Positions 1 to 6,578 of a stretch of 9,852 bases of DNA are shown here, one piece after another (within the stretch, counting starts at the first letter, position 1; every line of letters starts with the position of its first letter). The notes below the pieces were generated by a model that saw only the letters and a list, made by a program, of their open reading frames with translations, did not search any database and was not told where the DNA came from. Source of the stretch: Candidatus Bipolaricaulota bacterium (GTDB lineage Bacteria > Bipolaricaulota > Bipolaricaulia > RBG-16-55-9 > DRXL01); contig JAOAIA010000050.1 in assembly GCA_026414955.1 (NCBI GenBank), positions 1 to 9,852 of the forward strand. Direction: 5' to 3'. The translations under genes were made by a program, and so were the position numbers.

Positions 1-338
1 ACCCATAAGAGGAGTCTTATCAACACAGAATGGATCTCATATCCTCCTACAATCCAACGCGGGAGAGTAATTTCTGCCCATAGCGTGATGATGAGTAAGG
101 GGGCCCACACAGCTAACCCCACCCACGGGCGCAAGACGCGAGGAGTGTAAGGCTCTTCTTGAGTTGAGAGCTTTAAGAGCAGGGGGATAAGCACAAGAGC
201 AAGGACGAAGATCCCCCCTACCAAAGCCAACCCTCTCCGATCTTGTTGGTATAACAGCGTAACGAATGCTAGAGAGTAAACAAGGACTATAAGAAGCCCA
301 AAGGGGTTCACAATCAAATGGCGCACGATGGTGAGCAT
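1..338 (-). CDS. Unknown integral membrane protein, partial (C-terminus beyond the window edge)
   Basis: From an ATG at 338 the minus strand stays open for 112 codons to the left edge, so only the N-terminal part is seen. The peptide begins MLTIVRHLIVNPFGLL and is strongly hydrophobic. Likely membrane segments lie at about residues 10-29, 36-56 and 74-93, with a fourth beginning near 103. Short charged stretches (YQQDRRG near 30-36 and STQEEPY near 58-64) would form the loops. There is no recognisable motif and I cannot name a family. An in-frame stop a few codons upstream limits the start; no clear SD precedes this ATG, so a later GTG or TTG is possible. It lies 45 bases after the arsM stop on the same strand and may belong to the same transcript, but a perfect TATAAT just upstream allows separate expression. 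Coding is supported by the long open frame and the membrane-protein-like pattern. Confidence 0.6.
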   Translation of the reverse strand, partial: MLTIVRHLIVNPFGLLIVLVYSLAFVTLLYQQDRRGLALVGGIFVLALVLIPLLLKLSTQEEPYTPRVLRPWVGLAVWAPLLIITLWAEITLPRWIVGGYEIHSVLIRLLLW

Positions 339-364
339 GGCTGAGCAGCCCTTGTTACAGCTTC

Positions 365-370
365 ATTATA
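365..370 (-). promoter_or_regulatory. Possible -10 box for the partial membrane protein gene
   Basis: Read on the minus strand, positions 370-365 are a perfect TATAAT in the short gap after arsM, 26 bases before the ATG at 338. No good -35 hexamer is seen 16-18 bases further upstream. A match this short in AT-rich spacer DNA can be chance, so this is tentative. Confidence 0.25.
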
Positions 371-383
371 GATCAATTAGCCC

Positions 384-1364
384 TCAAAGGCCAGCCGGCT
401 TAAACGCTCGCACCGTCACGCTGTAGAAGCCCGCAGGCTTTGGGATAGGGCTGTGCGCGATGATTTCGACATGCTCGAAACCCGTTTCAGAAATGATCTT
501 CAGATACTCTTTGTCTTCTATGGCCCCCGCAAGACAGTTAGCCCATGCCGTAAGATCGCCCTTGAAAAAATTGGCGAGCTTCCCGTGCGTCACAATATCT
601 GAAACGATCAGCCTCCCGCCGGGCTTGAGCACCCTGAACGCTTCCGAGAACGCCTTCGCTTTGTCCGGCACAAGATTGATCACACAATTGCTGATGACGA
701 CGTCCACAGAAGCGTCCGCGACGGGAAGCGATTCAATCTCGCCAAGTAGAAACTCGACGTTGGTGAAGCCCAGCTTTTTTGCGCTTGCCCGCGCGCGCTC
801 GACCATCGCTTCGGTCATATCTACGCCGATGGCGCGTCCACGTGGGCCGACTTTTTGCGCTGCGAGCAAGACGTCAATCCCGCCGCCGCTGCCTAAGTCT
901 AAGACAATCTCGCCCTCGCGCAATTCTGCAAGAGCTATAGGGTTGCCGCAGCCCGCACCGACGCTGAGAACTTCGTCACTTAGCTTTGCTAGCTCTTCCT
1001 GAGAGTACCCGATCAGCTCCAAGTGCCCCGCATCGCCGCAGCAACTTCTGCCCTGTTGGGCTAACTGCCCGTAGTGCTCCTGCACTGCCTGCTTGATCTC
1101 CTTGTTACTGAGCATAGTTAGAGTAGTCTGCAACTGCTTGCACACTTGTTTGATGAACGGCTCGTTGCGTTGGTAGTAGACCCAGCGCCCGATCTTCTTG
1201 CTCTGAACAAGCCCTGCTCGCTCTAAGATCGCCAGATGATGCGAGACCGTGGGCTGCGACAGCTTCACAAACTCGACAACATCGCAGACACACATCCCCA
1301 GCTCATCTGGGGGAACCTCGGTGCAGCTACAGCCGACACTGGTGACCATCTCGTAGCTTATCAC
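384..1364 (-). CDS. arsM: Arsenite S-adenosylmethionine methyltransferase with an N-terminal ArsR-like winged-helix domain
   Basis: Transfers methyl groups from S-adenosylmethionine to arsenite, giving methylated and partly volatile arsenicals; cytosolic. Residues 25-65 are the core of an ArsR/SmtB winged helix: CVCD at 25-28 (the CxC that binds As(III) in classical ArsR), a recognition helix with SQPTVSHHL at 36-44, and the wing with GRWVYYQ at 59-65. Residues 92-326 are ArsM. The SAM-binding motif VLDLGSGGGID is at 154-164, SNCVINL at 225-231 and LKPGGRL at 246-252. The cysteines expected for arsenic binding are present: C108/C109, C139 (GCGNP), C227 and C277. The start is GTG at 1364, directly downstream of and in the same frame as the arcC stop (1373-1371). 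A GGAGG at 1383-1379 is far from it (14 bases); GAGGG nearer the start is close. ATG at 1349 is an alternative. The ArsR part lacks its usual first two helices (see findings). ArsR-ArsM fusions are known, and the methyltransferase assignment is strong. Confidence 0.9.
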   Translation of the reverse strand: MISYEMVTSVGCSCTEVPPDELGMCVCDVVEFVKLSQPTVSHHLAILERAGLVQSKKIGRWVYYQRNEPFIKQVCKQLQTTLTMLSNKEIKQAVQEHYGQLAQQGRSCCGDAGHLELIGYSQEELAKLSDEVLSVGAGCGNPIALAELREGEIVLDLGSGGGIDVLLAAQKVGPRGRAIGVDMTEAMVERARASAKKLGFTNVEFLLGEIESLPVADASVDVVISNCVINLVPDKAKAFSEAFRVLKPGGRLIVSDIVTHGKLANFFKGDLTAWANCLAGAIEDKEYLKIISETGFEHVEIIAHSPIPKPAGFYSVTVRAFKPAGL

Positions 1365-1370
1365 ATACCC

Positions 1371-2315
1371 TCAATGAACCTCCGTCCCCGCGCGCCCCTC
1401 GAGCGCTTCCAACGCCTTCTCCAGCGATGTAATATACGCACGCTCCCCACCCCCTTCAATAAACCGAATCGCCGCCTCAACTTTTGGCCCCATGCTCCCC
1501 GCCGGGAAATGCCCCTCAGATAAATACTTCCTCGCTTCGCGCACTGAGAGCTTATCTAGAAAGACCTGCTGCGGCGTGCCAAAGTGCAACGCCACCCGCT
1601 CCACATCCGTCAGAATCAATAAAATCTGAGCGCCTAGCTCGCTCGCCAACAGCGCCGACGCTAAATCTTTGTCTATGACAGCCTCAACCCCACGCCACCG
1701 CCCATCTTCACAGACTATAGGCACCCCCCCACCCCCACACGCGATCACAATCGAACCCGCGTCGATCAGCTCTTTGATGCTCTCGATCTCAACGATCTCT
1801 TTGGGTTCTGGGGACGCAACGACGCGCCGCCACGGCTTGGCCCCCTTCCCCACTCTTTTGAGCACATACCCCTTCTGCTCCAACACCGGGCGCTCGCGCT
1901 CTGAATAGAACGGCCCAATCGGCTTGGTCGGATTCGCAAACGCCGGATCGTTCGGGTCTACCTGGACTTGAGTGACCATCGTGACAACGGGCTTGGCTAG
2001 GCCCACTCGGAGCAGAGCCTCGCGGAGCTGCTGCTGAATTAAGTACCCTAATTGCCCCTGCGTCATCGCATCACAGACGTCCAAGGGCAACGGCGGGACA
2101 AGCTCCTTGGCTGCTTCTTGCTGAATCAGGAGATTCCCCACTTGCGGGCCGTTGCCATGCGTGAGCACGACCCTATAGCCCTTGGCAATGACCTGCGCGA
2201 TCTTCTCGCAGCTCCGCTCGATAGCGCGGATCTGCTCAGCCAGAGATCCATTGGTCTGGGGATCAAGTAACGCGTTTCCGCCTAGCGCAATGACTATCGT
2301 CTTGGTCGTGTTCAT
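1371..2315 (-). CDS. arcC: Carbamate kinase
   Basis: Catalyses carbamoyl phosphate + ADP to ATP + carbamate, usually the last, ATP-yielding step of arginine or purine-derivative fermentation; run backwards it can make carbamoyl phosphate. At 314 aa it has the normal length for the family, in the amino acid kinase fold. Visible motifs are GGNA (12-15), the glycine-rich THGNGPQVG (52-60), QGQLGYLIQQ (86-95), the KPIGPFYSE segment (131-139), CGGGGVPIV (193-201), AVIDKD (212-217) and AGSMGPKVEA (272-281). ATG at 2315 is preceded by a purine-rich GGGGGGAAG (2328-2320), a good SD that overlaps the intergenic repeat. The gene follows pyk by 69 bases and precedes arsM by 6 bases. No arginine deiminase or ornithine carbamoyltransferase gene is next to it, so the carbamoyl phosphate source is not shown here. 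Confidence 0.95.
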   Translation of the reverse strand: MNTTKTIVIALGGNALLDPQTNGSLAEQIRAIERSCEKIAQVIAKGYRVVLTHGNGPQVGNLLIQQEAAKELVPPLPLDVCDAMTQGQLGYLIQQQLREALLRVGLAKPVVTMVTQVQVDPNDPAFANPTKPIGPFYSERERPVLEQKGYVLKRVGKGAKPWRRVVASPEPKEIVEIESIKELIDAGSIVIACGGGGVPIVCEDGRWRGVEAVIDKDLASALLASELGAQILLILTDVERVALHFGTPQQVFLDKLSVREARKYLSEGHFPAGSMGPKVEAAIRFIEGGGERAYITSLEKALEALEGRAGTEVH

Positions 2316-2325
2316 GGTGCTTCCC

Positions 2326-2377
2326 CCCTCACCCCATCGCTCCCCTCTCCCTCCAGGGGAGAGGAACAGGGTGAGGG
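2326..2377. repeat. Palindromic intergenic repeat between pyk and arcC
   Basis: The outer arms CCCTCACCC (2326-2334) and GGGTGAGGG (2369-2377) are perfect reverse complements. Inside them CCTCTCCC (2344-2351) pairs with GGGAGAGG (2357-2364) around a 5-base loop. The composition resembles a widespread class of short mobile or REP-like intergenic repeats. It starts 7 bases after the pyk stop on the minus strand and ends in the arcC SD. It could fold in the pyk-arcC mRNA; without a T-run it is not a classical terminator. Confidence 0.7.
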
Positions 2378-2384
2378 TATTGAG

Positions 2385-3776
2385 TCAGATCTTCTCGACT
2401 TTGATGAGATTGGTCGTCCCCGGCACGCCGAAGGGCACCCCCGCCGTGATCACCACCAGCGATCCCGACGGAAGCTGCCCAGCCTTGGCCGCCGCTTCGA
2501 TAGAGAGTTTCAGCATCGCATCGGTATCTTTAGAGAACTCCACCTGCACGGGATAAACCCCCCACACCAACGCTAATTTGTTGCGCACCCGCTCGGTGTA
2601 CGTCACAGCGATGATCGGCGTCCTGGGGCGGAACTTCGCCACTAATTTCGCCGTGGACCCCGACGTCGTCGAGGGGATGATCGCCGCCGCGCCGATTCTG
2701 GCGGCGATCTGGCACGCAGATTCGCCAATCGCTTCCGTGACCGTCCCCTCGCTCATCTCGTATCGGTGATAGATTGCGGGAGACCGCTCGATGCGCTCGG
2801 CAATCCGGCTCATCATGCGTACCGCCTCGACAGGGTACTGCCCCACAGCAGTCTCTTCCGAGAGCATGATCGCGTCGGTGCCGTCGAGGATCGCGTTGGC
2901 GACGTCGGCGACTTCAGCCCGTGTCGGCGCGGGGTTCTCCGTCATAGATTTGAGCATCTGCGTGGCGATGATCACGGGCTTGCCCGCGCGATTGCACTTC
3001 TTCACGATCTCCTTCTGTAATAATGGGACTTCTTCTGGGGGCAGCTCGATCCCCAAGTCCCCGCGCGCCACCATCACGCCATCCGAAGCCGCAATGATGT
3101 CGTCAATGTTGCGCGCGGCTTCGCGCGTCTCGATCTTGGCGATGACCTCGATCTCCGTTGGGCCTAACAGCCTCCGGATATGATCAATATCCAAGCCCGT
3201 CTGCACGAAGCTCGCGGCAATAAAATCGACGCCGACCCTTTGGGCGAAGCGAATATCTTCTTCATCGGTCTGGGCGATGCCGGGAAGACTTACGTCGGGG
3301 ATGCTGACGCGCTTGCGCTCCCCCAACTCCCGCGAGTTCTTCACTTCACAGACGATGCGTCCCGGCTGGACTTCTAAGACACCAAGCTCGATCTCGCCGT
3401 TGGCGAGGAAGATCTTCATCCCTGGCTGCACATATTGTGAAAGCCCTTGATAGCTGAGAGAGATCTGGGTCTCATCGCCCAAGATGGGGTCTTCGACGAG
3501 GGTCAGCCTCTGCCCCTGGCGCAAGAAGACCTTGTCGGTTTTGAGTTCACCGGTGCGGATCGCTGGCCCTTTGGTGTCGGCCATGACGGCCACGGGCACC
3601 CCGAGAGAGCGAGCTACGGCTCGCACGCGCGCGATGGTCTCTTGATGCTCCTCATGCGTGCCGTGCGACATATTGATCCGCGCGACGTTCATCCCACTGA
3701 TGATCATGGCGCGCATCGTCTCCGGACTTGAAGACGCCGGCCCCATTGTACAGACGATCTTCGTGCGCTTGGTCAT
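2385..3776 (-). CDS. pyk: Pyruvate kinase
   Basis: Final glycolytic step: phosphoenolpyruvate + ADP to pyruvate + ATP, in the cytosol, usually as a tetramer. At 463 aa it is the compact bacterial form without the extra C-terminal PEP-utilising domain. Residues 1-65 contain RTKIVCTMGPAS and ARINMSHGT (32-40, catalytic Arg and Asn). ADTKGPAIRTG follows at 66-76, then the B domain (about 70-165), then the rest of the barrel with EVIAKIE (catalytic Lys), MVARGDLG and the signature TRAEVADVANAILDG. The C-terminal allosteric domain ends in GVPGTTNLIKVEKI. ATG at 3776 has AGGAAG/GAGG a few bases upstream. The residue that sets potassium dependence in well-studied enzymes (Glu or Lys in GPxIRTG) is Ala72 here. 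It is probably the first gene of pyk-arcC-arsM. An 18-bp palindrome lies just upstream and may be its control site. Confidence 0.96.
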   Translation of the reverse strand: MTKRTKIVCTMGPASSSPETMRAMIISGMNVARINMSHGTHEEHQETIARVRAVARSLGVPVAVMADTKGPAIRTGELKTDKVFLRQGQRLTLVEDPILGDETQISLSYQGLSQYVQPGMKIFLANGEIELGVLEVQPGRIVCEVKNSRELGERKRVSIPDVSLPGIAQTDEEDIRFAQRVGVDFIAASFVQTGLDIDHIRRLLGPTEIEVIAKIETREAARNIDDIIAASDGVMVARGDLGIELPPEEVPLLQKEIVKKCNRAGKPVIIATQMLKSMTENPAPTRAEVADVANAILDGTDAIMLSEETAVGQYPVEAVRMMSRIAERIERSPAIYHRYEMSEGTVTEAIGESACQIAARIGAAAIIPSTTSGSTAKLVAKFRPRTPIIAVTYTERVRNKLALVWGVYPVQVEFSKDTDAMLKLSIEAAAKAGQLPSGSLVVITAGVPFGVPGTTNLIKVEKI

Positions 3777-3796
3777 AGCTTCCTCGACCCTCTTTT

Positions 3797-3825
3797 AGTG
3801 TAGCAGATTTCGCGGGCCCGCGAAA
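3797..3825 (-). promoter_or_regulatory. Perfect 18-bp palindrome and possible pyk promoter
   Basis: TTTCGCGGGCCCGCGAAA at 3808-3825 is a perfect palindrome ending 31 bases before the pyk ATG. On the minus strand a TACACT (3802-3797), a 4/6 match to a -10 box, lies 5 bases downstream of it, so the palindrome would sit across the -35/spacer region, a usual place for a repressor operator. The alternative is a GC hairpin in a longer pyk leader. No T-run follows on either strand, so a terminator is unlikely. Confidence 0.5.
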
Positions 3826-3904
3826 GGCTAGGCCCTCCTGTCTCGTGGAAGGCTGACCGAGATCATGGTGAATCCCCACAAAACACGCTATATCTAGGAG
3901 CGTT

Positions 3905-3933
3905 TTGCCCAGAACAGATCAAGCGAGTAAAAT
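3905..3933 (+). promoter_or_regulatory. Candidate sigma-70-type promoter for sdhCAB
   Basis: TTGCCC at 3905-3910 (4/6 of TTGACA) and TAAAAT at 3928-3933 (5/6 of TATAAT) are separated by 17 bases, the optimal spacing, and lie 36 bases before the sdhC start. An imperfect inverted repeat (3879-3889 with 3899-3907) overlaps the -35 box. The rest of 3777-3969 shows no gene. Confidence 0.4.
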
Positions 3934-3969
3934 AAGCACAATTGACACAGCTAGAGGAGCTGAGAGGAC

Positions 3970-4638
3970 ATGACGCTCTGGCCGCGATCTTCGGTCGCAA
4001 AGAAATTTCTCAACGCCGTCACCGGGATTGGGCTGTTGCTCTTTGTGATCGTCCATCTATCAGAGAATTTACTGCTACTGACGGGCAATCCCGACGACTA
4101 CAATCGCTGGACGCACTTTCTCTTCAGCTTTGGCCCCCTGCTCACCGTGATCGAGCTGGGGCTGGCAGCGTTCTTCCTCGTGCACATCGGGAGCGCCCTG
4201 ATGGTCTACTGGGATAAGCTCAAGGCCCGCCCGTCTGGGTACAGTGTCTATCGCTCGGCGGGCTGGACGAGCCGCCAGACGCTCTCTTCCCAAACGATGA
4301 TCTATACGGGACTGGTCTTATTGGCGTTTGTGATCTGGCACGTGATCACGTTCCGGTTCGGCCCGCACTACGAAACCGTCATAGACGGCGTGCCCATGCG
4401 CGACTTGCACAAGCTCGTCGTCGAAGTCTTTAGCAACCCCGTCAATGTCGCGCTCTACGTCGCCGTGATGGTCTTTTTGGGACTGCACTTAAGACACGGA
4501 TTCTGGAGCGCATTGCAGTCTTTGGGCGCGTATCATCCGCGCTGGACGCCGCTCTGGTACACCGGCGGGGTATTGGTAGCGTTGGTGCTCGCCCTCGGAT
4601 TTATCGTGATCCCCGTGTGGGTTTACTATTATCTCTAG
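3970..4638 (+). CDS. sdhC: Succinate dehydrogenase/fumarate reductase cytochrome b558 subunit
   Basis: Membrane anchor of complex II: holds two b hemes and passes electrons between the iron-sulfur subunit and the quinone. At 222 aa it is the single-anchor, five-helix b558 type of Bacillus and Wolinella, not the SdhC+SdhD pair of E. coli. Membrane segments lie at about 13-37, 55-80, 108-128, 157-177 and 196-220. His29 (VHLSEN), His72 (VHIGSA), His124 (IWHVITF) and His173 (GLHLRHG; His176 is the alternative) fall one per helix and match the four heme ligands of the Bacillus protein in spacing. This type normally works with menaquinone. ATG at 3970 has GAGAGG two bases upstream and AGAGGAG further up, so the SD spacing is imperfect. 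The sdhC stop overlaps the sdhA SD, which suggests translational coupling. Confidence 0.93.
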   Translation: MTLWPRSSVAKKFLNAVTGIGLLLFVIVHLSENLLLLTGNPDDYNRWTHFLFSFGPLLTVIELGLAAFFLVHIGSALMVYWDKLKARPSGYSVYRSAGWTSRQTLSSQTMIYTGLVLLAFVIWHVITFRFGPHYETVIDGVPMRDLHKLVVEVFSNPVNVALYVAVMVFLGLHLRHGFWSALQSLGAYHPRWTPLWYTGGVLVALVLALGFIVIPVWVYYYL

Positions 4639-4651
4639 GAGTGCTGAGACT

Positions 4652-6577
4652 ATGGCGGTAGCGATGAAGCTCGACTCCAAAGCCCCCGGCGGCCCCTTGG
4701 AGTCCAAATGGACGCGACATAAGAACCAACTCAAGCTGGTCAGCCCGACCAACAAGCGCAAGTACACGATCTTAGTCGTAGGCACGGGCTTAGCCGGAGC
4801 TTCGGCAGCAGCTTCTTTGGCTGAGCTGGGCTACAACGTCAAGGCGTTCTGCATTCAAGATTCGCCCAGGCGGGCACACTCGATTGCCGCTCAGGGCGGC
4901 ATCAACGCTGCGAAAAACTATAAGAACGATGGCGACAGCGTCTGGAGATTGTTCTATGACACGATCAAGGGCGGGGACTATCGCGCCCGCGAAGCGAACG
5001 TCTATCGTTTAGCTGAGCTGAGCGTCAATATTATAGACCAGTGTGTTGCCCAAGGGGTGCCCTTCGCCCGCGAGTACGGGGGGCTATTAGACACGCGCTC
5101 GTTCGGGGGCGCTCTGGTCGAACGGACGTTCTACGCGCGCGGTCAGACGGGGCAACAGTTACTCTTAGGAGCGTATAGCGCGATGATGCGCCAGGTCGAC
5201 GCTGGGCGTGTGGCGCTCTACCCCCGGCGCGAGATGCTCGACCTCGTCGTTATTAACGGGCAGGCGCGCGGGATCGTCTGCAGAAATCTCATCACGGGGG
5301 AATTAGAGCCTTATGTGGGTGACGCTGTCGTGCTCTGCACCGGCGGCTACGGAAATGCGTACTTTCTCGCGACCTATGCGAAAAATTCAAATGCAACAGC
5401 GATCTGGCGTTGCCATAAGCGCGGGGCGCTCTTCGCCAACCCCTGCTTCACACAGATTCACCCGACGTGCATCCCCGTCACGGGGGACTATCAGTCGAAA
5501 TTAACCCTGATGAGCGAGAGCTTGCGCAATGACGGGCGCGTCTGGGTGCCCAAGAAGAAGGGCGACACCCGACCACCCAACGAGATCCCCGAAGACGAGA
5601 GAGATTACTTCCTAGAGCGCAAGTACCCCAGCTACGGAAATCTCGCTCCCCGCGATATCGCGTCGCGCGCCGTGAAGGCCGTCTGCGATGAGGGCCGCGG
5701 CGTCGGCGCGTCGGGCCGCGCGGTCTATCTCGACTTCTCCGATACCATCAGAGAGAAGGGCATTGACTATATCAAAGAGCAATACGGCAATCTCTTCGAG
5801 ATGTACCAGCACATCACTGGGGAGGACCCGTACAAAGTCCCGATGCGCATCTACCCGGCGATTCATTACACGATGGGCGGACTCTGGGTAGACTATAATC
5901 TGATGAGCACGATCCCTGGGCTGTTTGTGCTCGGCGAAGCGAACTTTTCTGATCACGGGGCGAATCGTCTGGGCGCGAGCGCCCTCATGCAGGGGCTGGC
6001 CGACGGGTACTTCATCATTCCGTACACGATTGGGGATTACTTTGCGAACACCACGCTGCCCAAGGTGACGACCGATCACAGCGCGTTCAAAGATTCCCTC
6101 GCGGAGGTGCATCAATGGCTGACGAAGCTTCTCTCTATCCAGGGTGAGAAGACCGTCTTGGAGCTGCATCGCGAGCTGGGGATGATTCTCTGGGATTATG
6201 TAGGGATGGCGCGCAACGCCCAGGGGCTTCAGACAGCCATAGAGAAGATCAGAAAGCTCCGCGAAGAGTTCTGGAACAATCTGAGGATTCCTGGGGACGC
6301 GAATATGCTCAACAAGAACTTGGAGATGGCTGGGCGCGTCGCCGACTTCATGGAGCTTGGGGAGCTGATGGCCATAGACGCGCTCCACCGCGAAGAATCT
6401 TGCGGCGCGCACTTCCGCGAGGAGTATCAGACACCCGACGGCGAGGCCCTGCGCAACGACGAGAGATTCTGCTACGTCGCGGCGTGGGAGTACACGGGAG
6501 ATATAAGCAAGCCCGAGTTGCACACGGAACCCTTGCAGTTTGAGTTCGTCACACCGACGGTGAGGAGCTATAAGTGA
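4652..6577 (+). CDS. sdhA: Succinate dehydrogenase/fumarate reductase flavoprotein subunit
   Basis: Oxidises succinate to fumarate (or the reverse) at a covalently bound FAD, on the cytoplasmic face of the membrane. At 641 aa, residues 39-66 are the Rossmann FAD motif (VVGTGLAGASAA). His76 in RAHSIAAQGG is the FAD-linking histidine. HPTCIP (His270), RDIASR (Arg334, the expected proton-transfer arginine), HYTMGG (His405) and GANRLGASAL (Arg439) form the dicarboxylate site. The long SESLRNDGRVWVPKKKGD segment (288-305) is typical of the Bacillus-like group, in agreement with the single SdhC anchor. ATG at 4652 sits 10 bases after AGGAG (4637-4641), which includes the sdhC stop codon; the next in-frame ATG is 4664. 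Residues 1-37 before the Rossmann fold form a rather long, basic leader. Direction of catalysis cannot be read from sequence. Confidence 0.96.
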   Translation: MAVAMKLDSKAPGGPLESKWTRHKNQLKLVSPTNKRKYTILVVGTGLAGASAAASLAELGYNVKAFCIQDSPRRAHSIAAQGGINAAKNYKNDGDSVWRLFYDTIKGGDYRAREANVYRLAELSVNIIDQCVAQGVPFAREYGGLLDTRSFGGALVERTFYARGQTGQQLLLGAYSAMMRQVDAGRVALYPRREMLDLVVINGQARGIVCRNLITGELEPYVGDAVVLCTGGYGNAYFLATYAKNSNATAIWRCHKRGALFANPCFTQIHPTCIPVTGDYQSKLTLMSESLRNDGRVWVPKKKGDTRPPNEIPEDERDYFLERKYPSYGNLAPRDIASRAVKAVCDEGRGVGASGRAVYLDFSDTIREKGIDYIKEQYGNLFEMYQHITGEDPYKVPMRIYPAIHYTMGGLWVDYNLMSTIPGLFVLGEANFSDHGANRLGASALMQGLADGYFIIPYTIGDYFANTTLPKVTTDHSAFKDSLAEVHQWLTKLLSIQGEKTVLELHRELGMILWDYVGMARNAQGLQTAIEKIRKLREEFWNNLRIPGDANMLNKNLEMAGRVADFMELGELMAIDALHREESCGAHFREEYQTPDGEALRNDERFCYVAAWEYTGDISKPELHTEPLQFEFVTPTVRSYK

Positions 6578-6578
6578 T

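Noticed and set aside
460..1002. Plus-strand open frame of 180 codons opposite arsM
   Set aside because: Low-complexity Ser/Pro/Ala-rich translation without motifs, antisense to conserved methyltransferase sequence.
1362..1373. arcC and arsM read as one gene through an in-frame TGA (recoding or selenocysteine)
   Set aside because: ArcC ends at its normal family C-terminus, arsM has its own GTG start, and TGA is a genuine stop for sdhA, pyk and tgt here.
3942..4217. Plus-strand frame overlapping the start of sdhC
   Set aside because: An out-of-frame shadow of sdhC; sdhC has the conserved histidines and helices.
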